A DNA stretch of 64,000 nt from Psychrobacillus faecigallinarum (GTDB lineage: Bacteria; Bacillota; Bacilli; Bacillales_A; Planococcaceae). Below the pieces are notes generated by a model, which saw nothing but the letters and a program-made list of their open reading frames with translations, made no database searches and was not told the origin of the DNA. The stretch spans positions 62,001-126,000 of the forward strand of contig NZ_JACSQO010000004.1 of NCBI RefSeq assembly GCF_014836595.1, in the 5' to 3' direction. Below are positions 26,457-33,835 of the stretch, piece after piece; within the stretch, counting starts at the first letter, position 1, and each line of letters opens with the position of its first letter. The position numbers were made by a program, and so were the translations under genes.

Positions 26457-27608
26457 TTAATCTATTTGAAAGGCGTTAATCGACGCACTCGCTAGTTTAG
26501 CCTTTATCATGTCCTCCATTGGTGGATTGTACAAACCTGCTCTCACATTCATGTAATAGCGATGCATTGGATTAGACTGCGATAGTGCTCTTGAGCCTAC
26601 AATTTTCATGGCTAAGTCGACTATTTTTATGGCACCATTGGTTACAGCTATTTTAGTAATATCTAGTGATTCTTGGAGAGTTGTTTTATCTTCCGCCTGC
26701 TCATATCTTTCCGCCGTTCCATAGAGCATATGTCTTGCGATGGATAACTCTAGTTCCATTTCTCCTATAATTTGTTTTATATTTGGTGTCTCTGCAATTG
26801 GTTTTCCTAAAGAGGAAGGGGTATATGTAGCTGCAAATTCAACTGCATAGTTCCTCGCAGCTGCAGCAATTCCTATGTAGCAGGCAGGAATATGAAGCAT
26901 CCATCCTTTAGCCTCTGGTCTTGTAGCTGGTAAGGTTTTTAGTATATTCCTTTCAGGAACCCTTACATTTTCTAGAACAAGAGTGTGACTAGCAGTTCCT
27001 CTCATAGCAAGCATATCCCAGGTTTCTTCTATTGTTACTCCTGGACTATCTTTGGGAATAACAATCATTTCAATAATTCCAACTTCATTCGTACATGTTA
27101 CTAAAATATAATTCAAAACAGGTGAAGCGGACGTAAAGGTCTTTTCCCCATTAATAATTAGTTCCTTTTTATCACGAACTACGGTTGTTCGTGGAAGTGC
27201 TCCACGTGTAGGGCTTCCAGCATTTTTTTCAGTTGCGGCACTATTGATAATTGCTCCTTTACCAATCTCCCCGAGCAGCCATTCTGCTGTTTCTCTGTTC
27301 CAATGGTTATTTTCTGCATACTCTAAAATAATTCCGTTATGCCAGCCGATAGATAATCCTGTGGAGCCACTGCCTTCAGAAATTGCCTCCTGAGCAAGAA
27401 TATACTCATATAAACCGAACCCTTGACCACCATATTTCTCTGGTAGTGTTAACGTATGATAATTTATATTCTTTAAGTCTTGAAAGTCGGCAAAAGGAAA
27501 AGAGCCTAAATTATCTAGGTCAGGCTCTCGATGCCTGAAAACTGGTTTTAAATCATTAATTATAGATAATAATTCATACTGTTGCTCTGTTTTTATAAAC
27601 TGATCCAT
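26457..27608 (-). CDS. Acyl-CoA dehydrogenase-family flavoprotein
   Basis: 383 residues with the complete acyl-CoA dehydrogenase fold: N-terminal helices, the FAD-binding middle (AATEKNAGSPTRGALP, INGEKTFTSASPVLNYILV, WDMLAMRGTASHTLVLENVRVP) and a C-terminal helical domain ending VGSRALSQSNPMHRYYMNVRAG. The catalytic Glu of true dehydrogenases is not obvious in GLYNPPMED, so a flavin monooxygenase (DszC/SfnC-like) or the YdbM type remain possible. SD GAGGATGC. The next gene, an aldo/keto reductase, lies 19 bp upstream on the same strand and is probably co-transcribed. Confidence 0.82.
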   Translation of the reverse strand: MDQFIKTEQQYELLSIINDLKPVFRHREPDLDNLGSFPFADFQDLKNINYHTLTLPEKYGGQGFGLYEYILAQEAISEGSGSTGLSIGWHNGIILEYAENNHWNRETAEWLLGEIGKGAIINSAATEKNAGSPTRGALPRTTVVRDKKELIINGEKTFTSASPVLNYILVTCTNEVGIIEMIVIPKDSPGVTIEETWDMLAMRGTASHTLVLENVRVPERNILKTLPATRPEAKGWMLHIPACYIGIAAAARNYAVEFAATYTPSSLGKPIAETPNIKQIIGEMELELSIARHMLYGTAERYEQAEDKTTLQESLDITKIAVTNGAIKIVDLAMKIVGSRALSQSNPMHRYYMNVRAGLYNPPMEDMIKAKLASASINAFQID

Positions 27609-27626
27609 TGACTATTGCATCCTCTC

Positions 27627-28559
27627 TTACTTAAATATGGTATCTATTTTCTCTATCTCTTCTTTTGAGAGGTTTACTTCCTGTGTTTTTAAATTTTCCA
27701 AAACCTGTTCGGGTTTCTTAGCACCTGGTATTACGACATCGATTGCATCGTTTGCTAAATACCATGCTAATACTAAATGAGAAACAGCAACGTCTTTAGA
27801 CTTAGCAATTGTCTTCAATTCATCTACCTTTCTTAGGTTTTGTTTAAAAGCTTCCCCTTGGAATAAAGAATTTTTTGAGCGTCCATCCTCAAAGGTACTA
27901 TTTGCATTAAATTTTCCAGTGAGTAAGCCAGATGCTAAAGGGAAATAGGGTATAAAAGAAATATTATTGTCGATTGAATAAGGGAGCAGATTTTGTTCTG
28001 CATCTCTTTGAAACAGGTTGTAGCCAGATTGAAGAACATCAATATAGCCATCTTTATTTCCTTCTTTCAACTGCTCTAATGAAAAATTAGAAACACCGAT
28101 GGAACGAATTTTACCTTCTTCTTTCATTCTATGAAGTTCTCCAACTGCCTCATATTTAGGTGTAGCTTCATCTGGAAAATGAATATAAAACAAATCGATA
28201 TAGTCAGTTTGTAACCGTTTTAAACTATTTTCAACGCTTTCTCTAAGAAAAGCAGGTGAATTATCTACAATCATTTTTCCTTCAACATATTTCTGCGCGC
28301 CCTTTGTAGCTAAAACTAGTTCGCTTCTTTTACCGCCTTCTTTTATCACTTCTCCGATAAGCCTTTCGGAGTGTTCGGGACCATACATATATGCAGTATC
28401 GATAAAGTTAATATTATTTTGTATAGCAGTTCTCACAATTTCTTTGCCAACCTCATCATTTAAATTAGGGAATATATTATGGCCTCCAACTGCATTTGTT
28501 CCTAGTCCTACTGGATAGACGTGTAAGCCAGTTTTACCGATTTCTACTTTTTTAATCAA
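27627..28559 (-). CDS. Aldo/keto reductase
   Basis: 310 residues from TTG 28559 (AAGGAGAGGG six bases upstream). NAD(P)H-dependent reductase with a TIM barrel; tetrad visible as Asp (FIDTAYMYG), Tyr (same motif), Lys (LVLATKGAQ) and His (LFYIHFPDE). The SIGVSNFSLEQLKE and YNLFQRDAE motifs and the C-terminal VIPGAKKPEQVLEN are standard. Probably in an operon with the downstream acyl-CoA dehydrogenase-like gene. Substrate unknown. Confidence 0.88.
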   Translation of the reverse strand: MIKKVEIGKTGLHVYPVGLGTNAVGGHNIFPNLNDEVGKEIVRTAIQNNINFIDTAYMYGPEHSERLIGEVIKEGGKRSELVLATKGAQKYVEGKMIVDNSPAFLRESVENSLKRLQTDYIDLFYIHFPDEATPKYEAVGELHRMKEEGKIRSIGVSNFSLEQLKEGNKDGYIDVLQSGYNLFQRDAEQNLLPYSIDNNISFIPYFPLASGLLTGKFNANSTFEDGRSKNSLFQGEAFKQNLRKVDELKTIAKSKDVAVSHLVLAWYLANDAIDVVIPGAKKPEQVLENLKTQEVNLSKEEIEKIDTIFK

Positions 28560-28580
28560 GTAAACCCTCTCCTTTTCCAA

Positions 28581-28911
28581 GATGTTTGACTATTTAATCT
28601 TAACAATAAATTACACAACGTACTAATAAAGAGCTTTTACTTGCTAGTGTACTGCTAGTTAAATTGCCGTTTAAGAGGATATTTAAACTTTCTTGTCGAA
28701 ATAAAAATAAAAGGATATTAGAGGACAAGAGGAAAAATTACATTTCAGATAACCAGAAGTTAAAGAGCACAAGAGATGGTCATGAAAAAAATTTAAATAG
28801 AGAAAAATCTGTCTTGTTTTCTAGAGGTATGAGATTTTGGCACTGTAGCTAACTCTAAAAATGAACACATTTATGCATGTATCGATTTGTCGACGAAAAC
28901 GGAGGGATATA
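28581..28911. other. Gap between divergent genes
   Basis: About 330 bp; a 62-codon frame at 28664 has no SD and unlikely composition, and I treat it as chance. Promoters for both directions must lie here but are not clear. Confidence 0.5.
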
Positions 28912-29454
28912 ATGAATTTAGGTATGTATAAGGATGAGGTTAAGTTAGTTCCATACACAGCAGAGTGGAGCGAAGAATTCCAAAGGGTAAAGAAACAAAT
29001 ATTATTTTCAACCGGTTTAGAAACAGGTCGTGTAGAGCATATCGGTAGCACAGCTATTGTTGATATGCCTTCCAAGCCAATCATTGATATTGTAGTAGGA
29101 GTGGAAGATATAAATGCGTTAGATAAGGATTTCTTTAAAGCTATGCATTCTGTAGGTTTTTTGCGACTCCGAGTAGAGAGACCAAAGGAAATTGTACTGG
29201 CTCGATTTAAAGATGAATTATATGAGATTAAAACTCACTTTGTTCATTTGGTGAAATATAAAGGGGAGCATTGGAGAAATTTAATATTCTTTCGGGATTA
29301 TTTAAATATTCATGAACATGAGAAAAAAGAGTACATGGTGTTAAAAGAGGAACTTTCTAAGAGAGGAAATATCAATATTAATAATTATACGAATTTAAAA
29401 GAAAGCTTTGTAAAATCACTGATTGCCAAAAGGAGGTCTAGTAATGATAACTAA
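28912..29454 (+). CDS. GrpB family (UPF0157) protein
   Basis: 180 residues from ATG 28912 (SD GGAGGGAT). Nucleotidyltransferase-fold GrpB/UPF0157 signature: VKLVPYTAEWSEEFQRVK, VEHIGSTAIVDMPSKPIIDIVVGVED and THFVHLVKYKGEHWRNLIFFRDYL. The family resembles the nucleotidyltransferase domain also found fused to CoaE; substrate not established. Stop overlaps the start of the next gene by 11 bp. Confidence 0.9.
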   Translation: MNLGMYKDEVKLVPYTAEWSEEFQRVKKQILFSTGLETGRVEHIGSTAIVDMPSKPIIDIVVGVEDINALDKDFFKAMHSVGFLRLRVERPKEIVLARFKDELYEIKTHFVHLVKYKGEHWRNLIFFRDYLNIHEHEKKEYMVLKEELSKRGNININNYTNLKESFVKSLIAKRRSSNDN

Positions 29455-30013
29455 TTTATACTTTGTAAGACATGCTCATTCCACTTATACACCTAACGAG
29501 CTCGAACGCCCTTTATCAGAAAGAGGGAAAGAAGATGCAAGATGGATAACTGAATTGCTGAAAGAGGAAGGAATTGATCACGTTATCTCTAGTCCTTATA
29601 AACGAGCTATTCAAACTGTAGAAGGAATTGCACGATTTTTGGGCTTACCCATTGAATTGATGGAAGACTATAAAGAACGAGTATTAAGCGAACAACCGGT
29701 TGAGAATTTTAGTGAAGCTATAGAAATGGTATGGGATAATTACTCCTATGCTTTTGAAGGTGGAGAATCTAATTATCTTGCACAAAAAAGAGGGGTCGAA
29801 GTGGTTTACCATACTTTAGAACGTTTCGAGGGAAAGAACGTAGCTATTGGTACACACGGAAACATCATGGTTCTAATAATGAATTACTTTGACGCGAAAT
29901 ATGATTATAACTTTTGGAGAGAGTTAGGAATGCCTGATATTTACAAACTATCCTTTAAAGGTAAGGATTTGATAGATGTAGAGAGAATCAGTAATCAAAA
30001 AATCATTTGCTAA
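29444..30013 (+). CDS. Histidine phosphatase (phosphoglycerate mutase-like)
   Basis: 189 residues from ATG 29444 with AAGGAGG inside the end of grpB, so translationally coupled. The phospho-acceptor motif is LYFVRHAHSTY (RHA in place of the common RHG), and the second catalytic half is VAIGTHGNIMVLIM. Also LSERGKEDA and VISSPYKRAIQT, typical of the branch. Soluble phosphatase of unknown substrate. Confidence 0.88.
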   Translation: MITNLYFVRHAHSTYTPNELERPLSERGKEDARWITELLKEEGIDHVISSPYKRAIQTVEGIARFLGLPIELMEDYKERVLSEQPVENFSEAIEMVWDNYSYAFEGGESNYLAQKRGVEVVYHTLERFEGKNVAIGTHGNIMVLIMNYFDAKYDYNFWRELGMPDIYKLSFKGKDLIDVERISNQKIIC

Positions 30014-30041
30014 AGAGGAAGAAGATTGAGGAGCGTAGTTT

Positions 30042-30464
30042 ATGAACATTAGAGGGGTAAATCATTTCTTATTTTCGGTATCTAATTTGGAGAAATCTAT
30101 TAAATTTTATGCGGATGTGTTTGACGCAAAGTTATTAGTCGTAGGAAGAAGCACAGCCTATTTCGACTTAAATGGTATTTGGATTGCATTAAATGAGGAA
30201 CCTTGTATACCTCGAGAAGAGATAAAAGAATCATATACACATATCGCTTTTACCATTGACGAAAATGATTTGGAACATATTTATTCGAAGTTTAAAAGAT
30301 TGAATGTTACTATTCTTAAGGGGCGTGATAGGGTAGAAAAGGATAAAAAATCTATATATTTTACGGACCCTGATGGACATAAATTTGAATTTCATACTGG
30401 AAGCTTAATGGACAGATTAGAATATTATAAACAAGAAAAACTACATATGAAGTTCTATGAATAG
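30042..30464 (+). CDS. fosB: Metallothiol transferase FosB (fosfomycin resistance)
   Basis: Inactivates fosfomycin by adding bacillithiol or L-cysteine, with a divalent metal. 140 residues, the size of FosB; nearly collinear with B. subtilis FosB. Metal ligands are visible as His8 (GVNHFLFS), His67 (SYTHIAFT) and Glu116 (GHKFEFHTG). KSIYFTDPDGH and the C-terminal RLEYYKQEKLHMKFY are diagnostic. Preceded by GAGGAAGAAGATTGAGGAG. Its presence implies bacillithiol production in the host. Confidence 0.95.
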   Translation: MNIRGVNHFLFSVSNLEKSIKFYADVFDAKLLVVGRSTAYFDLNGIWIALNEEPCIPREEIKESYTHIAFTIDENDLEHIYSKFKRLNVTILKGRDRVEKDKKSIYFTDPDGHKFEFHTGSLMDRLEYYKQEKLHMKFYE

Positions 30465-30484
30465 AATTAGTCATATAAAAACAC

Positions 30485-30514
30485 TTGACACCCAGCTATT
30501 AAAGAGGGTGTCAA
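30485..30514 (-). terminator. Terminator downstream of the sigma operon
   Basis: TTGACACCC / GGGTGTCAA stem with GTGTTTTTAT on the minus-strand side. Confidence 0.7.
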
Positions 30515-30562
30515 ATGCTATTAAATAGAATGATAATATGGTTAATAATAAATCTTCATCTC

Positions 30563-30748
30563 CTATTCATTACTTAAATCAAAGAAGCTAGGTGTATTAT
30601 ATGAGATTTTACTTTGTATAATCTTTATAATTTTTTCCTTTAACTCCTGCTCCAAATCCTCTCGATATTCAAAGCTAGTTTGATGAAGAACCCTTTGCAT
30701 CTTTGGCTTTAGCTGCGTTATTAAGGCTAATATCTCAGCTTCGTCCAC
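30563..30748 (-). CDS. RsoA-like small protein (sigma region 2-like)
   Basis: 61 residues from GTG 30748, behind GGAGGGAA and overlapping the end of the YvrJ frame. The block ITQLKPKMQRVLHQTSFEYR followed by EDLEQELKEKII looks like the start of sigma-70 region 2 / the HTH_16 helix found in RsoA, the co-sigma factor that supplies region 2 to SigO in B. subtilis (79 residues there). The order SigO-like, YvrJ, RsoA-like on one transcript supports this reading. Shorter than RsoA, so core-binding capacity is uncertain. Confidence 0.55.
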   Translation of the reverse strand: MDEAEILALITQLKPKMQRVLHQTSFEYREDLEQELKEKIIKIIQSKISYNTPSFFDLSNE

Positions 30749-30923
30749 TCAATTTCCCTCCTTTCTTTTTATCGGTACCTTGGACAACAGCATCAGACAA
30801 GTCATGCATGGAATTTTCTAGAGCTTCTAGCTTGTTTTCAAATCGATGAAGTAAATAGATGGAGACTACAATTGGAAAGCCGAAGTTGCCAATCATTTGG
30901 ACAATATTACCCGCTTCAATCAT
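30735..30923 (-). CDS. YvrJ family protein
   Basis: 62 residues from ATG 30923 (AAAGGAGCTT). The YvrJ signature is a membrane helix IVQMIGNFGFPIVVSIYLLHRFENKLE followed by a charged tail. In B. subtilis yvrJ is next to sigO, rsoA and oxdC and is part of that regulon. Here it sits between the sigma-factor gene (8 bp overlap) and the RsoA-like gene (overlap again). A second YvrJ is at 57766. Confidence 0.8.
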   Translation of the reverse strand: MIEAGNIVQMIGNFGFPIVVSIYLLHRFENKLEALENSMHDLSDAVVQGTDKKKGGKLSGRS

Positions 30924-31431
30924 AAGTAAGCTCCTTTCGAATGTTATCGATTATATTGCGTCGAGATTTTGAAACAGCTTGCTGGGAGATGCCGAAATAC
31001 GATGCGATTTCTCGGTCTGTCATTTGCTTCACAAAGACTAGGGATAGTATTTTCTTTTGACGTTCAGAAAGTTTCCTAATACTAAAAAATAATTTTTCAG
31101 ATGATATATGATCGGCTATGTCATCAGAAAAACCAATGAAATCCGTAAAAAACCTTTCATGATAAATGACTGTAATTTTATCATCGCTGTCTAGCGATAA
31201 TATATTCTTTGATCTGTGCAATCGCTCCTTCTGATCGAACCGTTTGCTTTCATAATGTAAAACCTTTATAACATAAGACAAAATTCGGATATTCTGATAA
31301 AACTTTTTGAATTCATTATCTAATTGATTTTTGATCTCTTGGCTCTTGGTGTACTGATAATCCTCAAATAGTTTTTTGTTGTCAGGGTAACTTAGAAACT
31401 CTTCTATTATCTTTTTATTACCAGTCCCCAT
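30916..31431 (-). CDS. SigO-like sigma-70 family factor
   Basis: 171 residues from ATG 31431 (TAGGGGGG ten bases upstream). Collinear with B. subtilis SigO (YvrI): FLSYPDNKKLFEDY near the N terminus, LDNEFKKFYQNIRILSYV, and a region 4 of KLSERQKKILSLVFVKQMTD then REIASYFGISQQAVSKSRRN. A normal region 2 (promoter melting) is not recognisable, in keeping with SigO needing RsoA to provide it. Overlaps yvrJ downstream. It faces the divergent receptor-peptide cassette over a 420 bp gap. Confidence 0.75.
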   Translation of the reverse strand: MGTGNKKIIEEFLSYPDNKKLFEDYQYTKSQEIKNQLDNEFKKFYQNIRILSYVIKVLHYESKRFDQKERLHRSKNILSLDSDDKITVIYHERFFTDFIGFSDDIADHISSEKLFFSIRKLSERQKKILSLVFVKQMTDREIASYFGISQQAVSKSRRNIIDNIRKELTYD

Positions 31432-31440
31432 CTTGAACAT

Positions 31441-31852
31441 TCCCCCCTAAATCTTAGAATGTATTGCTAGGCTAGCGGTATGGAAAAAGGATTTTACCGA
31501 GGCGAGTGAAATAGTGTTGTACTATAAAGGTATTTTTTTTATAAAATTTACAACTCCATTCTTCGGTTAGAAAAAAAAGTAAAAAATGTATTTCCATATC
31601 CTAAATATTACTAAATTTTAGTTGAAAAATAAACAAAATATTAATGGGAAATTAAAAGTAAAAAGTACTGTTATTTAATATTGTTTGATAAATATTTCTT
31701 CTTTTCATTCATTTTTATTATAATATATTGATTTTATAAAGAATTTTACTTTTTATTGAGAAATTTGCTGAAAATAGTCGAAAATATAAAAAAGGAATTC
31801 AGCGTTTTAAGCAGAATTATAAACTATACTACATGTAAGGAGGTGACTTCCG
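31441..31852. other. Divergent promoter region, very AT-rich
   Basis: About 410 bp between the sigma operon and the receptor gene; long runs of A and T, a plausible -10 TATACT at 31825-31830 toward the receptor gene, no gene seen. Confidence 0.4.
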
Positions 31853-33160
31853 ATGAGTAGTATTGGTCTCATTATTAAGCAGGAAAGATTAAATCGAAAT
31901 ATTAAACAAACAGTATTAGCGAAAGGTATTTGTTCCACTTCTTACTTGAGCAAGATTGAAAATAATTCCACCATGCCTAGTAAAGAGGTAATGGAGCCTT
32001 TGTTAGATCGATTAAATTTGATGCTGGAAGAAATATCACAGGAAGAAGAAAATAATATTATTAATAACTTGTATGAATTGTATAAAAGCTCCATATTAAC
32101 AAGAGATAAAGAGAGACTTAAAGTTTGCATACAACAATATACTGCCCGTAAAGTTAATTTCTCTATGTTGAAAAACTTTTATAGCTACAATTTGTATATG
32201 TTTAGATTAATGTTAGTTGTAGATGAGGAGGTCCTTCAGGTTTATCCATATTATCAAGTTTTGATTAAAATGGAAGATGATTTTGATGAAAAACAAAAAT
32301 TCCTTTTAAACTTGAACCTCGGGTTATACAACTATCTAATTGGTGAATATTATGCGGCTTTAGAAAGGCTTGAGCAAGCTCTCAAGCTATTAAATAATAA
32401 TTCTTTTGAGGAGTGGGAACTAGCAGACTTTCACAATGCTATAAGCTTGACCTACTTTAAATGCAACGAATATTTCAATGCTATCAATCATTCTAGTAAA
32501 TCACTGAAGTATTATAAGGATAATTTACTCTTTGAAAGAGCAATTGACAGTTACATAGTTACAGGAATGGCCTACAAAAACATGAAAAACTATGTAGAGG
32601 CCGAAAAGAACTACAATCTTGCGAAAAAGCTGGCTAAGGATTATAGGCTGACACAGTATAAAGGTATGCTTTATCAAAACCTTGGTTCACTTCAGGCCAT
32701 TCAAGAAAACCATGAAAAGGCAATCGAGTATTATAAACATAGCTTGGAAAATAAAGAGGGCCCACACCAAGTGGAGGGGTATATGATAACTACTCTTTCA
32801 ATTATTAAGGAGTATTCCAAGCAAAAGGATCATTTGCGTGTGCTAAGCTGGTGTGAAGCTGGGTTAAGTAAATTGGATGAAATAAAGGACAATCAAACAA
32901 TGGCCACTCTATCTTACATACACCATTTTCACATATATAAAGCGTTTCATAGTTGCTCTGAAGATTTCGAAGCTATCATTAAAAAAGGGATTAATTATTT
33001 TGAGAAGGTCCATGACGATCGACACGTTCAAAAGTACTCTATATTATTAGCAGATTATTATTATAGGAACAGTCGTTTTAAAGCAGCCAATATTTTTTAT
33101 CAAAAGGCAAATGAGATATTATTCAGACAAAAATCTATTTCAAAATGGGAGGATTTATAA
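31853..33160 (+). CDS. RRNPP-type peptide receptor (HTH + TPR regulator)
   Basis: 435 residues from ATG 31853 with a perfect AAGGAGGTG. N-terminal XRE helix-turn-helix (residues 5-60: IGLIIKQERLNRNIKQTVLA, TSYLSKIENNSTMPSKEVME), then from about residue 70 to the end a helical array with clear TPR pairs, e.g. LGLYNYLIGEYYAALERLEQ, TGMAYKNMKNYVEAEKNY and LGSLQAIQENHEKAIEYYKH. This is the plan of Rgg/PlcR/NprR/PrgX receptors, which bind short imported peptides in the TPR groove. One base after its stop begins a 40-residue exported peptide gene whose SD lies in the last codons, so the two are co-translated. Target genes are unknown; the divergent SigO-like operon is an obvious candidate (inference). 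Confidence 0.85.
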   Translation: MSSIGLIIKQERLNRNIKQTVLAKGICSTSYLSKIENNSTMPSKEVMEPLLDRLNLMLEEISQEEENNIINNLYELYKSSILTRDKERLKVCIQQYTARKVNFSMLKNFYSYNLYMFRLMLVVDEEVLQVYPYYQVLIKMEDDFDEKQKFLLNLNLGLYNYLIGEYYAALERLEQALKLLNNNSFEEWELADFHNAISLTYFKCNEYFNAINHSSKSLKYYKDNLLFERAIDSYIVTGMAYKNMKNYVEAEKNYNLAKKLAKDYRLTQYKGMLYQNLGSLQAIQENHEKAIEYYKHSLENKEGPHQVEGYMITTLSIIKEYSKQKDHLRVLSWCEAGLSKLDEIKDNQTMATLSYIHHFHIYKAFHSCSEDFEAIIKKGINYFEKVHDDRHVQKYSILLADYYYRNSRFKAANIFYQKANEILFRQKSISKWEDL

Positions 33161-33161
33161 T

Positions 33162-33284
33162 ATGAAAAAAATATTTATTCTTAGCTTGATAACATTAACA
33201 GTATTGTTTAGCTTTGGGACTTCTACATTTGCTGCAGAGGAAGAGGCACCAAGACCAACTTCAACAGGCAATTCGAACATCTAA
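33162..33284 (+). CDS. Exported signalling propeptide of the RRNPP cassette
   Basis: 40 codons: a signal peptide MKKIFILSLITLTVLFSFGT with likely cleavage after TFA (residue 24), then AEEEAPRPTSTGNSNI. Size, Sec signal and position directly behind an HTH-TPR receptor match PapR, NprX and Phr propeptides; the active peptide would be cut from the C terminus (for example the last five to eight residues, ending GNSNI). SD GGGAGGATT is inside the receptor gene. The prediction of the active fragment is inference. Confidence 0.75.
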   Translation: MKKIFILSLITLTVLFSFGTSTFAAEEEAPRPTSTGNSNI

Positions 33285-33322
33285 AAAAAGTCTTGTCATG
33301 GGCTTTTGATAAATATTTAACT

Positions 33323-33362
33323 ATAGACACTCACTTTTAATTCAGGTGAGTGTCTATTATTT
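33323..33362 (+). terminator. Terminator of the receptor-peptide operon
   Basis: Perfect ATAGACACTCAC / GTGAGTGTCTAT stem then TATTTTT. Confidence 0.9.
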
Positions 33363-33549
33363 TTGCAGGTTTAGTTCTAAGTACGGTCTTTAAAGACTGA
33401 TAATTACGCGTTTAATAGAGCATATCATGTATACTCGTGTTGAAAAGTGAATTGTTATCCTCCATATGATTTTTAAATTTTTCTATACTTCCTATTGACA
33501 TTAGTTTTATTTACATGTTAAATTTATCCACAATAAAACCATACAAATT

Positions 33550-33800
33550 CGTTGATGAGAAAAAGTAGAATATGAACCTGCTCCAAAGAGAGCCGATGCT
33601 TTGCTGAAAGTCGGTGTTCAGGTCATTTTTGAAAATCCTCTCTGAGAAGTCGTGCTGAACATAGTAAGCTCGATCGGGTGTCTACCGTTAAAAGGAACGC
33701 GTATGCTTGTACGTGGCTAAGTGCTATTGGAATGTAATTTTCCATAGAATTAGGGTGGTATCACGGTTAAACCCGTCCCTTTACTGGGACGGGTTTTTTG
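33550..33800 (+). promoter_or_regulatory. T-box leader, isoleucine specifier
   Basis: Begins GTTGATGAGAAAAAGTAG, typical T-box stem I start. Specifier loop GAAAATCCTCTCTGAG presents ATC (33635-33637), an isoleucine codon. The T-box sequence is AGGGTGGTATCACGG (33752-33766; TATCACG in place of the common TACCGCG), followed by the terminator CCCGTCCC / GGGACGGG with seven T's (33771-33800). Uncharged tRNA-Ile should promote readthrough into the synthetase gene. Confidence 0.92.
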
Positions 33801-33835
33801 TATGTTTTATTAAACTTAATAAGGAGTGATGCCAA

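Noticed and set aside
28664..28852. 62-codon Lys/Arg-rich frame in the gap before grpB
   Set aside because: TTG start, no SD, no recognisable domain.
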